Source: JACPNE01 sp964444465 (GTDB lineage: Archaea > Nanobdellota > Nanobdellia > SCGC-AAA011-G17 > JACPNG01). From it: 42,315 bases of DNA. The position numbers were made by a program, and so were the translations under genes. Numbering within the stretch: the first letter of the stretch is position 1; each line of letters opens with the position of its first letter. The stretch spans positions 1 to 42,315 of the forward strand of contig CAYUGZ010000007.1 of assembly GCA_964444465.1 (NCBI GenBank). The letters run 5' to 3'. The notes beneath the pieces are model-generated. The model was not told the origin of the DNA, did not search any database, and was given only the letters and a program-made list of their open reading frames with translations. Below are positions 24,228 through 33,447 of this stretch, in pieces.

Positions 24228-25130
24228 ATGAAGATAGGATTTATTGGATTAGGAAGGATGGGGAATAATATGGTTGAACATTTATTAGAAAAAAATCATG
24301 AGATTGTAGTTTATGATAATTCACCTGAACCTGTAGAAAAATTAGGAGAAAAAGGAGCTATTGCTAGTCATTCAGTTAAAGAAGTTGTAGATAAACTTCC
24401 AAATGAAAAAGTTATTTGGTTAATGGTTCCTTCTGGTGAGATTATAGATTCAATAATTTCAGAATTAACCCCAAATTTAAAAAAAGGAGATATTATTATT
24501 GATGGTGGAAATTCTTATTTTGAAGATTCTATTAAAAGATATAATAGATTAAAAGAAATTGGAATTAGTTTCATTGATTGTGGAACTTCTGGAGGGATGG
24601 AAGGTGCAAGACACGGAGCATGTATGATGATTGGTGGAGATGAAGAATCTTTCAAAAGAACAGAACAATTGTATAAAGATATGAGTGTTAAGAATGGTTA
24701 TGGATATATGGGTAGTTCTGGAGCAGGTCATTTTGTTAAGATGGTTCATAATGGAGTTGAATATGGAATGATGGGAGCTATAGCAGAGGGTGCAAATGCT
24801 TTAAGAAAACATAGTGGAAGATTTGGAATGAATGTAGAAAAAGCTATTAGTGTTTATGCAAATGGAAGTATTATTGAGAGTAGATTAGTAAGTTGGTTGT
24901 TAACTGGAATGAAAAGACCTTATTTTAAAGAAGTATCTGGAACTGTGCCTAAAGGAGAAACAGAAGAAGAGATGGAAAATCTTGAAAGATTAGCAGACAT
25001 GCCTATATTAAAAAGAGCAAGGGAGATGAGAGTAGAAACTAGAAAAAAACCTTCAGATATGGGGAGAGATTTAGCCCTTATGAGAAATGAATTTGGGGGA
25101 CATGCATTTAATGAAAGAAAAACAGCATAA
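24228..25130 (+). CDS. gnd: 6-phosphogluconate dehydrogenase, short decarboxylating type
   Basis: A 300-aa enzyme converting 6-phosphogluconate to ribulose 5-phosphate. The N-terminal Rossmann motif is GFIGLGRMGNNM, followed by DGGNSYFEDS, GTSGGMEGARHG, and the catalytic Lys/Asn segment GAGHFVKMVHNGVEYGMM. The short length is that of the GndA/YqeC group, usually NAD-linked, and not the 470-aa form. GGAGG (24218-24222) sits 5 nt before the ATG at 24228; upstream TTG and ATG codons are not used. It supplies pentose phosphate for nucleotides such as those handled by purF and thyA in this window. Confidence 0.92.
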   Translation: MKIGFIGLGRMGNNMVEHLLEKNHEIVVYDNSPEPVEKLGEKGAIASHSVKEVVDKLPNEKVIWLMVPSGEIIDSIISELTPNLKKGDIIIDGGNSYFEDSIKRYNRLKEIGISFIDCGTSGGMEGARHGACMMIGGDEESFKRTEQLYKDMSVKNGYGYMGSSGAGHFVKMVHNGVEYGMMGAIAEGANALRKHSGRFGMNVEKAISVYANGSIIESRLVSWLLTGMKRPYFKEVSGTVPKGETEEEMENLERLADMPILKRAREMRVETRKKPSDMGRDLALMRNEFGGHAFNERKTA

Positions 25131-25137
25131 AATAAAA

Positions 25138-25884
25138 ATGTTTTTTGTTGGAATTGATTTAGCTTGGTCTACAAGAAATGGATCTGGAATAGTTATACTA
25201 AAAGGAGATAAATCTAAAGTTAATTTTGTTTGTGGAGATGTTTTACATTCAGATAAAGAAATTATTAACTATATTGAAAAAAATGTTAAGGATGAAAATG
25301 CATTTATCTCAATTGACACTCCATTAATAGTTCCAAATCTAGAAGGAAGAAGGATCGCTGAAGTAAAAGTTGGGGAATTATTTAGAAAATATAATGCTGG
25401 AGCACATCCCTCTAATAGAAGAAGATTAAGTCAATGGACTGGAACAATTAGAGGGGAAGAAATATCTAAAAAATTAATAAAAAAAGGATTTAAACATCAT
25501 CCTTATATAAAAAAACATGAAAGAACAAGAAAATTCTTTGAGGTTTATCCCCATCCATCTATGGTTGTTTTATTTAATTTAGATGTTATTTTAAAATATA
25601 AATTAAAACCAAAAAGAGATTATGAATTTAGATGGAAAGAATTTAAAAAATATCAAAATCATTTGAAGAAAATAAATTCATTAAATCTTCCTAATGAAAT
25701 AATAAATAAAAATGTTAGAAAATTAAGAGGAAATGCACTAAAAAGTTATGAAGATTTGTTAGATGGGGTGTTTTGTGCTTATTTATCTTATTATCATTGG
25801 ACAAATCCAGATAAATGTAAAGTTCTAGGAAATATGAAAGGAGGATATAAAACAACTCCAATTTTTGATTTTATGAAAAAATAA
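25138..25884 (+). CDS. DUF429 family protein
   Basis: A 248-aa protein. GIDLAWS near the N-terminus, SIDTPLIVPN, GAHPSNRRR and VYPHPSMV match the DUF429 family, which has an RNase H/actin-like fold and presumed nuclease or nucleotide activity. The start is the ATG at 25138, 8 nt after the gnd stop; an upstream frame overlapping gnd is ignored. Probably co-transcribed with gnd. Confidence 0.8.
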   Translation: MFFVGIDLAWSTRNGSGIVILKGDKSKVNFVCGDVLHSDKEIINYIEKNVKDENAFISIDTPLIVPNLEGRRIAEVKVGELFRKYNAGAHPSNRRRLSQWTGTIRGEEISKKLIKKGFKHHPYIKKHERTRKFFEVYPHPSMVVLFNLDVILKYKLKPKRDYEFRWKEFKKYQNHLKKINSLNLPNEIINKNVRKLRGNALKSYEDLLDGVFCAYLSYYHWTNPDKCKVLGNMKGGYKTTPIFDFMKK

Positions 25885-25927
25885 ATTTGATAATAACCTT
25901 TTTTAACTAATCTTCTTAAAACAGTAT

Positions 25928-26434
25928 ATGGCATTGATTAATAGTTTATTAGTGTCTTTACTAGCTTATTTTGGGGTTGTAGTTGGATTGTTTATAGCAA
26001 CTATGACTAAACTAGAAGTTAGACAAGGACATAAGTTATTAGAAATGCTAAAACAAGTTTTAATATTCATAATAATTGGAGTGTTTTTATATTATTCTAG
26101 AAATGATCTATTATTTTTGGGATTAGGAATAATTTTAGGGTTGTTATTAGGATATTCATTCAAATATTTATATTTTTATTTAGGAATAGCAATGAGTCTA
26201 AGTTTTTTAATATTTCAAGATTTACTAATTGGAATAGTAATATTTTTAGTAGGATTACCTTATGGTTCTTTAATATCTAATTTAAAGAAGAAAGAGCTAC
26301 ATAAATATCTAATCAAAAGCTTAATATTCTTTTTTATTCCATTTTTAATACTATTAATTCCAGCAAATCTAAGTGTTTTAATAGGATTGATGATTGGTGG
26401 ATTTATATATGAATTAAAATGGCCCTTTTCTTAA
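25928..26434 (+). CDS. Hypothetical membrane protein, 168 aa
   Basis: About five hydrophobic helices with few charged loops. I recognise no family. It overlaps the diphthine synthase gene by 16 nt, so the two are probably translationally linked. Confidence 0.7.
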   Translation: MALINSLLVSLLAYFGVVVGLFIATMTKLEVRQGHKLLEMLKQVLIFIIIGVFLYYSRNDLLFLGLGIILGLLLGYSFKYLYFYLGIAMSLSFLIFQDLLIGIVIFLVGLPYGSLISNLKKKELHKYLIKSLIFFFIPFLILLIPANLSVLIGLMIGGFIYELKWPFS

Positions 26435-27159
26435 TAAGCTTAGGATTACATGATAAGAAAGATATGAGTGTTAAAGCTCTTGAAATTTCTAAGAAATGTA
26501 ATAAATTGTACATTGAGTTGTATACTAATTACTATAATACATCAGTTGATGAACTATCAAAATTTATAGGAAAAAAGATTGTCAAATTAGAAAGAAAAGG
26601 CTTAGAAGAAGATTCTGAAAAATTAATAAATGAGGCTAAAACTAAAGATATTGGAGTGTTAATTCCAGGAGATTGTATAAGTGCTACAACACATCTATCT
26701 TTAATTAATGAAGCAAAAAGTAAAAAAATAAAAACAAAAATAATTCATGGTTCTTCTATACTAACTGCAGTAGCTGAAACTGGATTGTCATTATATAAAT
26801 TTGGAAAAACAGCTTCTATTCCATTTGATAATAAAGATTTAGAGACTCCCTATAATGTTCTAAAAGAAAATAAAAAACAACATACTTTATTTTTATTAGA
26901 TATAAAAGATAATAACTATATGAATACAAGTGAAGCTTTAGACTATCTATTAAGAGTTGAGAAAAAAAGAAAAGAAAAAATAGTAAATGAAGATACAAAA
27001 GTAGTTATCTGTTCAGCATTAGGCTCGGAAAAGTCTGAAATTAAATTTGGAATAATAAAAAAACTTATTAAAATAAAATTAAAAAAATATCCTCAATGTT
27101 TATTGATTCCAGGAGAACTTCATTTTTTTGAAGAAGAAACATTAAATTCTTTTAAATGA
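26419..27159 (+). CDS. dphB: Diphthine synthase
   Basis: A 246-aa SAM-dependent methyltransferase that methylates the modified histidine of EF-2 on the way to diphthamide, an archaeal/eukaryotic modification. The start MALFLISLGL, the GVLIPGDCISATTH motif and IIHGSSILTAVAETGLSLYKFGKT are diagnostic, and the length is typical. The N-terminus overlaps the preceding membrane protein gene. Confidence 0.95.
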   Translation: MALFLISLGLHDKKDMSVKALEISKKCNKLYIELYTNYYNTSVDELSKFIGKKIVKLERKGLEEDSEKLINEAKTKDIGVLIPGDCISATTHLSLINEAKSKKIKTKIIHGSSILTAVAETGLSLYKFGKTASIPFDNKDLETPYNVLKENKKQHTLFLLDIKDNNYMNTSEALDYLLRVEKKRKEKIVNEDTKVVICSALGSEKSEIKFGIIKKLIKIKLKKYPQCLLIPGELHFFEEETLNSFK

Positions 27160-27202
27160 TCATAAAAATTATCCAACAATTGTTGACTCTGGACGATTAT
27201 CT

Positions 27203-27886
27203 TTAAGATTTTTTTTTCAACCATCTAACATCTAATATTTCTTTGGGTCTTGCTAATCTAACTCTTTTTTTAAACTTTGGGTCTTCTATTTTATTCATAT
27301 TATGTTCTAAACCTAAAAGAATTTCATTGCCCCACATTCCTAATTCTAATTGAAGTTCTAAATCTGGCTTTTTACAATGTTCATTGTTATCATGATTATA
27401 TTCTTTTTCAAGTCTATACCCTTTCCTAAGTCGATCAAGCCATACATCATACATCTCTAAGTTAACTTCTTGACTTCTTTGTCCTGAAACTGCGATTAGT
27501 AACTCTTTCTCGAAAGAAGTTTCTAATTTTAGATGATTAATCTCTTCAAGAGATAATAGTGCATTTTCTTGCATTGAAGAAATAAAATTAATAAACCCAA
27601 TCTTCTCTTCTAAAGCAAATTTATAACATTCAAGAGCAGGAGTGAGATCTTTACCATCTAAATATCTCTTCCCTAATGTTGTATAAGCTTCTTCCATCAA
27701 TGTCACTGGTCCAGGAACAGGAGGTCTACGAAAAAGTTGACTAGATAAAATCCCATCTACTCTAAACTCGTTTCCTAATAGTACAGGCATAAAATCATAG
27801 ACTATAACTTCTCTTTTATCTATCTCTCTTCCAATTCCTCTTTGCTTTAATTTTTTTGGGAGATAGACTCTCTTCCTTTTGACCAT
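27203..27886 (-). CDS. Hypothetical protein, 227 aa, TPR-like helices
   Basis: The segment AYTTLGKRYLDGKDLTPALE resembles a tetratricopeptide helix pair. The N-terminal part is basic (MVKRKRVYLPKKLKQRG). No catalytic motif seen. An ATG at 27910 also exists, but a TATA box (908-916 of kb 27, minus strand) lies 26 nt before the ATG at 27886. Convergent with dphB; a 12-bp palindrome CAACAATTGTTG (27174-27185) lies between the two stops. Confidence 0.65.
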   Translation of the reverse strand: MVKRKRVYLPKKLKQRGIGREIDKREVIVYDFMPVLLGNEFRVDGILSSQLFRRPPVPGPVTLMEEAYTTLGKRYLDGKDLTPALECYKFALEEKIGFINFISSMQENALLSLEEINHLKLETSFEKELLIAVSGQRSQEVNLEMYDVWLDRLRKGYRLEKEYNHDNNEHCKKPDLELQLELGMWGNEILLGLEHNMNKIEDPKFKKRVRLARPKEILDVRWLKKKS

Positions 27887-27931
27887 ACTAAAATATTGAT
27901 CGAAAAGCATATAAAATGGTATTATAGAACG

Positions 27932-28432
27932 TTACTTAGCCTTTAGGTTTAAAATGGATTCATACTTTTCTTCTATTATTTTTCCGTCATTTGCATCAAT
28001 CTTAACATTAAGAAAATTAAGTTCAGTAGTTAAATAAGTTATGTTCCAAACTAATTGATTATTAATATTTTGTAGAGTTATAATAAATTTATTTTCAGTT
28101 TGACCTTTGTATTTTTTCTCTTTTAATTCATCAATTATAGAAAAAGCTTTTTCCATATCAATTTTTACTTCATCTAAATTAACTTCTTTAGGGTCTATCT
28201 TTTCTTTTTGAAATATTTTAGATTGAGATACAATTTTTATTTCTTTACCAACTTCAAAAGCTGTTGTTTTTTTAGATTCAGAATCAAAATAATTAAACTG
28301 CCATATTGCATTTTTAATATCTTCATACAAAGTGAAGGCCGCATAAAAATATGCTTTGGGATATTGTTTTTTAAAATCTAAGAATTCTTGTGAATTTTCT
28401 AGTTTTGTTTTGTCTTCATTTAGATTATTCAT
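27932..28432 (-). CDS. Hypothetical protein with PepSY-like C-terminus, 166 aa
   Basis: The C-terminal segment with LVWNITYLT and VKIDANDGKIIEEKY fits the PepSY pattern (Trp-x-Val-x-Tyr, then IDA-x-x-G-x-I). The N-terminal half is helical. There is no signal peptide or membrane helix, which is unusual for PepSY proteins. Its start overlaps the thrS stop as TAATG, showing coupling to thrS. Confidence 0.6.
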   Translation of the reverse strand: MNNLNEDKTKLENSQEFLDFKKQYPKAYFYAAFTLYEDIKNAIWQFNYFDSESKKTTAFEVGKEIKIVSQSKIFQKEKIDPKEVNLDEVKIDMEKAFSIIDELKEKKYKGQTENKFIITLQNINNQLVWNITYLTTELNFLNVKIDANDGKIIEEKYESILNLKAK

Positions 28433-30153
28433 TATTTCTTTTCTTCAATTTCCTTTGTTAAATCTTTAACAAACTTATCTAATTTTACATTATAATTTGT
28501 TTTGTTAGTTCTATCTCTAACTGCCAAAGTTTTATTCTTTTGTTCTTTATCCCCTAAAATTATCATATAATTAGGAAGTAATTTATGTGCATCCACAATT
28601 TTTTTAGATATAGTTTCATCTTTATCATCTAACTCAACCCTTATGTTACTTTCTTCTAATTTTTTCTTTATTTCGTTAGCATATTTAACATTATTTTTAG
28701 TTATAGTTAATATCTTAACTTGTAAAGGGTTCAACCATAATGGGAATTTTCCAAGATAATGTTCTATAAGAAATGCCATAAATCTTTCATGTGTGGATAA
28801 TGGTGCTCTATGAATTACAAAAACTTCATTGTTTTGTTCTCCATTTTTATCAAAATATTTAAAGTTAAATCTAGATTTAGCTGCAAAATCTAATTGTATG
28901 GTAGCCATAGTTTCTTCCCTTCCATAAACTGTTTTAAATTGTAAATCTATTTTAGGACCATAGAAAGCAGCTTCATCTTTAGCCTCGACAAATTCAACTT
29001 TTAATTTTTTTAGTGTATTTCTTAATTCATTTTCAGCATACTTCCAATTTTTTGGTTCATCAATATATTTATCTTTATTATTAACATCTCCTAGAGATAA
29101 TCTAAAGTAAAAATCTTTTAATCCAAATATTTTATAGTAATCTTTAATCATTGAAATAACATCTTCAATTTCTTTTGATATTTGTTCTTTAGTACAATAA
29201 ATATGTGCATCATTCATTGATAACATTCTAACTCTTAACAATCCAGTTAAAGTTCCAGACAACTCATTTCTGTACATAGAACCATATTCTGCTATTCTTA
29301 CAGGCATGTCCCTATAACTTCTTATAGAATGATTAAAAATTAAATGATGAATTGGACAATTCATTGCTTTTATGTAATAAGTTCCATCATCCATTTCCAT
29401 TTTCGGAAACATTGTGTCTTCATAATGAGGCAAATGTCCGGAAGTATGAAACAACTCTTCTTTAGCTAGATGTGGAGTAGTGACTCTTTCGTATCCTGCT
29501 TTATTTTCCATATCTATTGCTAATCTTTCTATTTTATCTTTAATGAATTCTCCTCTAGGTAACCAAATTGGCAACCCTTTACCAACTAATTCATTTATTG
29601 TAAACAAATCTAGTTCTTTTCCTAACTTAACATGATTTCTCTTTTCTGCTTCTTTTAACATATGTAAATATTTTCTTAATTCTTTTTCAGAATCAAAAGC
29701 AGTCCCATAAATTCTTGTTAACATCTTATTTTTAGAGCTACCTTTCCAATAAGCTCCAGCCACTCTTAATAATTTAATAGATTTAATGTCTTTCATAGAA
29801 CTAACATGAGGACCTTTACATAAATCAACAAAATCTCCACATTGATAGATACTTATTTCATTATCTTTCAAATCTTTTAATAATTCTTGTTTATACTTTT
29901 GATCTTTGAATAATTTTTGTGCTTCTTTTCTTGTTACTTTTTTAAATTTAAATTTATGATCTTCTTTTATGATTGCTTTCATAGCTTCTTCTATTTTAAT
30001 TAAGTCTTCTTCTTTAATCTCTAAATTATCAAAATCATAATAAAACCCATCTTCAATGGCTGGACCCATTCCAAATTTAGCTTTTGGATACAATTTTTTT
30101 ATAGCATAAGCTAGAACATGGGATGCTGAATGTCTTATTTTCTCTAAATCCAT
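28432..30153 (-). CDS. thrS: Threonyl-tRNA synthetase, bacterial type without TGS domain
   Basis: A 573-aa class II synthetase charging tRNA-Thr. It begins directly with the editing domain: HSASHVLAYA (HxxxH) and CKGPH supply the zinc ligands. The catalytic core has MNCPIHHLIF, RNELSGTLTGLLRVRMLSMND (motif 2) and HRAPLSTHERFMAFLIEH (motif 3). An anticodon-binding domain follows from about residue 475. The usual N-terminal TGS domain (about 60 residues) is absent. The start ATG at 30153 lies 26 nt from a TATA box; an upstream frame to 30201 is ignored. Bacterial-type editing contrasts with the DTD-like editing domain typical of archaea. Confidence 0.95.
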   Translation of the reverse strand: MDLEKIRHSASHVLAYAIKKLYPKAKFGMGPAIEDGFYYDFDNLEIKEEDLIKIEEAMKAIIKEDHKFKFKKVTRKEAQKLFKDQKYKQELLKDLKDNEISIYQCGDFVDLCKGPHVSSMKDIKSIKLLRVAGAYWKGSSKNKMLTRIYGTAFDSEKELRKYLHMLKEAEKRNHVKLGKELDLFTINELVGKGLPIWLPRGEFIKDKIERLAIDMENKAGYERVTTPHLAKEELFHTSGHLPHYEDTMFPKMEMDDGTYYIKAMNCPIHHLIFNHSIRSYRDMPVRIAEYGSMYRNELSGTLTGLLRVRMLSMNDAHIYCTKEQISKEIEDVISMIKDYYKIFGLKDFYFRLSLGDVNNKDKYIDEPKNWKYAENELRNTLKKLKVEFVEAKDEAAFYGPKIDLQFKTVYGREETMATIQLDFAAKSRFNFKYFDKNGEQNNEVFVIHRAPLSTHERFMAFLIEHYLGKFPLWLNPLQVKILTITKNNVKYANEIKKKLEESNIRVELDDKDETISKKIVDAHKLLPNYMIILGDKEQKNKTLAVRDRTNKTNYNVKLDKFVKDLTKEIEEKK

Positions 30154-30172
30154 TATGATTTCATATAGAGTT

Positions 30173-30214
30173 ATTTTATAAATGTTTTTGGTATTAAACA
30201 ACTAAATTTATATA
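30173..30214. promoter_or_regulatory. Divergent TATA boxes, thrS and surface-protein genes
   Basis: TTTTATAAA (30174-30182) is centred 26 nt before the thrS start at 30153 on the minus strand. AATTTATATAT (about 30205-30214) lies 27 nt before the ATG at 30237. Confidence 0.55.
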
Positions 30215-30236
30215 TTTAAAGAAAAGATATAATCAT

Positions 30237-32039
30237 ATGAAGAGGGGTATTTTATTATTTATAATCTTATTAATAATTCCAATAGCCTATGCTGAAATAA
30301 GTATAGATGGACCTCAAAAAAATACATTTAATTTAGGTGATGAAATAACAATTTCTGGGTATGTATTAAGAGAATCTGCATTTAGTGGATTTTTTAAATT
30401 AGCACTTGTTTGTAATAATGAAAGAGTAGAATTACCTCTAACTTCTTTATCATTACTAGCAGGAGAAAGAAAATTATTTCCAAATGACTTTTCTATCCCT
30501 AAGATAGTAGCTAATAATATTGATGGGGACTGTTTTATAGAATCTTCATTAATATCTGGAGAAAGTACTCTGGAAACTATTAAATCATCTGATTTTATTA
30601 TAACAAAATCTTTACAAGGGTCATTTAGTATAGATCAAGTTGAGATTCAATCTGGAAGTTCGTTTACATTAACAGGAGAAATCTCAAAATTAGATGGAAA
30701 TCCTACTGAGGGTTCTGCTGAATTATATTTTGAAGGAAAGAATAATAGTTTTTTGGTGGATGTTATAAGTTTGAGTGAAGGAAAACTTGAATTTGTTTAT
30801 AATGCAATCCCCTTAGCTTCTGATGATTATAACATAGATGTTATTGTTAATGATATCTTTGGTAATGTAGAATTGTTTGATGATGTAGCTAGTTTTAATT
30901 TAATTACTGAATTAGGAGTTATAACTAAAGTTGAAAAATCTAGATTGACTCCAGGAGAAAAAATAGAAGTATCTGGTGAAGTTAAGAATATCTATGATGA
31001 AAATATTCAAGGTGGAGTTGCAAAAATTTCTTTTGAAGGGGCAAGGTATACTGTAGAGATTAAGGATGGTGAGTTTGAAAAAACAATACAAATTGATGAT
31101 AAAATAAGATCAGGGAAACTTCCTTTAAAGATAATAGTGGAAGATAATCTAGGAAATTCAGGATTAGATGAGATAATCATAACAATAAAGCCAGAGTATG
31201 GTACATTAGGCATAGATTTGAATAAAGATTTGTTTAATCCAAAAGATATTGTTTCTATAAATCCATTGTTATATGATCAAGCTGGGGCTTTAGTTGTAGA
31301 AGAAGCGACTATTGAAATTTTAGATTCAAAAAGAAATATTGTATTTTCAGAAATTACAAAAATAAATAATAAAGTTGATTATAATCTACCTCAATTTATT
31401 AAACCTGGAACTTATAAAATATTAATTACAGTTCAAGATTTAGAAGAAGAAACTCAATTTGAAGTTGATGAAATAATAGATTCTGAAATAATTTTAGATA
31501 ATCAAACATTGATAATTCATAACATAGGGAATGTAGATTATGAAAAACCAATTAAAGTTGATTTAGGGGATAATAGGATAATAAGGAGAACTAATATTCA
31601 ACCAAATGAAACTGAATTAATATATTTATTTGAAGAAGTTCCAACAGGAAAATATGATATTTTAGTTACTTATGGTGATAATAAAAAATCATTTAATGAT
31701 ATCCAGATAATAGGCAAACCAAAAAAATCTTTTAATATTATTTATACATTATTAATATTAATTTTATTTGGATTATTCTTATATTTGTTTATTAAAAAAA
31801 GAGAAAAAGCTCCAAGAATTAGAAAAAAACATAAAGAAACAGAAACACATACAAAAGTAGAAGTAAAAACTAAACCTCATAAACATGAAAAGAAAACACT
31901 AAAACATAGATTTGGAATGGCTTCTGAAGAAGATATAAAAGATTTTAAACAAAAAGTTACTGAAGAAATTAAAAAAACTGTAGGTAATGAAAAAGAAAAT
32001 AAAAAAGGAGAATCAGATATGTTTGGGATGTTTAAATAA
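30237..32039 (+). CDS. Membrane-anchored surface protein with Ig-like domains, 600 aa
   Basis: A signal peptide (residues 1-18, ending AYA) is followed by about five beta-sandwich Ig-like domains marked by repeated GDEITISG, GSSFTLTG and GEKIEVSG strand motifs. One C-terminal transmembrane helix follows (about 512-530), then a basic His/Lys-rich cytoplasmic tail of about 70 residues ending MFGMFK. The tail is long for an S-layer anchor and could contact cytoplasmic partners. Function beyond a surface protein is unknown. Confidence 0.8.
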   Translation: MKRGILLFIILLIIPIAYAEISIDGPQKNTFNLGDEITISGYVLRESAFSGFFKLALVCNNERVELPLTSLSLLAGERKLFPNDFSIPKIVANNIDGDCFIESSLISGESTLETIKSSDFIITKSLQGSFSIDQVEIQSGSSFTLTGEISKLDGNPTEGSAELYFEGKNNSFLVDVISLSEGKLEFVYNAIPLASDDYNIDVIVNDIFGNVELFDDVASFNLITELGVITKVEKSRLTPGEKIEVSGEVKNIYDENIQGGVAKISFEGARYTVEIKDGEFEKTIQIDDKIRSGKLPLKIIVEDNLGNSGLDEIIITIKPEYGTLGIDLNKDLFNPKDIVSINPLLYDQAGALVVEEATIEILDSKRNIVFSEITKINNKVDYNLPQFIKPGTYKILITVQDLEEETQFEVDEIIDSEIILDNQTLIIHNIGNVDYEKPIKVDLGDNRIIRRTNIQPNETELIYLFEEVPTGKYDILVTYGDNKKSFNDIQIIGKPKKSFNIIYTLLILILFGLFLYLFIKKREKAPRIRKKHKETETHTKVEVKTKPHKHEKKTLKHRFGMASEEDIKDFKQKVTEEIKKTVGNEKENKKGESDMFGMFK

Positions 32040-32158
32040 AATTATTAGAGATCCTCTAACATTAAATATTCTATAAATTTAATAAATATTTTTTTAGTTA
32101 GTTATATAAATTTTGTCATAATAATGATTTCATAAATAAAGTAACATGGAGGAATAAA

Positions 32159-32491
32159 ATGGCTCTTATCTTAAAAAATCCTGAAAAAAGAACTTTAAAA
32201 CGAAAAATAGTTGAAGGAATTATTTTAGGAACAAAACATAATAGATTAGTTTGGATGATTGAAGATATTAACACATTATCAACAAAGGGTGAAATTGCTG
32301 GTAGAAGAAAGATTAGCTTAAAACGTGAAGATATTCATGAAGGGGAGGAACAAGAAGGGCAAGGAACAATGGAATATAGAATTTATTTTGGTGATAAAAT
32401 GATGGTTGCTCAATCTTCTTATCCTAGACTTGGAGAATTCGGGGATGGAATGTTTGAAGGTATTGAGTATATTGTAGAGTGCAATGAATAA
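32159..32491 (+). CDS. Hypothetical protein, 110 aa
   Basis: A soluble beta-rich protein with no recognised motif. GGAGG (32148-32152) lies 6 nt before the ATG, in the context GGAGGAATAAA that is also found before the ATA start at 17369. It overlaps the next gene by 8 nt. Confidence 0.65.
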   Translation: MALILKNPEKRTLKRKIVEGIILGTKHNRLVWMIEDINTLSTKGEIAGRRKISLKREDIHEGEEQEGQGTMEYRIYFGDKMMVAQSSYPRLGEFGDGMFEGIEYIVECNE

Positions 32492-32948
32492 TTCAAAAAA
32501 AGTAAGAAGTCTAGGAAGACATATACGTCCTGTTGATGAAAGAGAAGATGGAGAATCAACTCCAGAAAGTTCAGATAGATTTCTTTATGTTTCTAAAGTT
32601 GAACAAATAGGTGAAGGAAATGTATGGAGGATATTAGAAGAACATCCAGAAAAAGGAAGAAGAGAACTTCTTGTTTCACCACGTCTCAAAACAATTTTAG
32701 AAGAAAAATTAACTCCAGAAGGTTTTGATGAAGATAATGGAGAATTCATGACCATAGGTGGTGAACCTTTTAGAGAGCTACCAATTCAATATTTAGATAG
32801 GTATGCAGAAGCTAGTGCTTGTAGAACATATTATGATGATAAAGACTTACAACCTATGTCTAGGAGAGGCTATAGAATTTTTGAAAATGATCCTATAAGA
32901 GGAAAAAGAAACTCTGTCTGGGATGAAAAAGGAATTCAAAGAGGATAA
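32484..32948 (+). CDS. Hypothetical protein, 154 aa
   Basis: A charged protein with many Arg/Glu residues (REDGESTPESSDRFLYVSKV) and no recognised domain. Overlaps the preceding gene by 8 nt and, at its 3' end, the convergent methyltransferase gene by 13 nt. Likely a two-gene unit. Confidence 0.65.
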   Translation: MNNSKKVRSLGRHIRPVDEREDGESTPESSDRFLYVSKVEQIGEGNVWRILEEHPEKGRRELLVSPRLKTILEEKLTPEGFDEDNGEFMTIGGEPFRELPIQYLDRYAEASACRTYYDDKDLQPMSRRGYRIFENDPIRGKRNSVWDEKGIQRG

Positions 32949-33388
32949 CTATATAATATCAAATCTTTTTCTTCATCTATCTCTTTAAAATTAAATTCTT
33001 TATATAATCTATTTTTTATTTTATTAAAATCATTAGATTTCTTCATTATAGAGATAACAATCTTAGATTTACAAACTCTTTTTATTTCTTTTATTGATTT
33101 ATCTAAATCAAAATGATGCATTGAAGTTATGCAAATAACATTATCAAAACTTTTATCTTTAAATGGAAGAAATTCTGCTTTAGCGCAAATATCTCCTTTT
33201 TTTAATAAATTAAAACTTATATCCATTCCTACAACATTAAAGAATTTCTTAGACAATCCAGTTCCACATCCAATATCTAAAGTTAATCCATCTAATCTTA
33301 AGTTATTTTTGATTAATTTTAATTTACTCTCTTGTTCTTCCCCATACAGTTCATTATATGATTCAGCAATTTCATTATAAAACTTCAT
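32936..33388 (-). CDS. Small class I SAM-dependent methyltransferase
   Basis: A 150-aa enzyme of the Methyltransf_11 type. The SAM site LDIGCGTGLSKKF, the acidic VVGMDIS, AEFLPFKDKSFDNVIC and MHHFDLDKSIKEIKRVC motifs are all present. It is short because the C-terminal cap is minimal. The ATG at 33388 is preferred over 33394 by its spacing to an AT-rich TATA-like element. The substrate is unknown. Confidence 0.85.
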   Translation of the reverse strand: MKFYNEIAESYNELYGEEQESKLKLIKNNLRLDGLTLDIGCGTGLSKKFFNVVGMDISFNLLKKGDICAKAEFLPFKDKSFDNVICITSMHHFDLDKSIKEIKRVCKSKIVISIMKKSNDFNKIKNRLYKEFNFKEIDEEKDLILYSYPL

Positions 33389-33447
33389 GTACATTCAATA
33401 CTAGAAATATTTTTAATGATTACTCTATCAATCAAAATTGAATTTTT

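Noticed and set aside
27174..27185. 12-bp palindrome CAACAATTGTTG between convergent genes
   Set aside because: Too short and without T-tract to call a terminator or operator.
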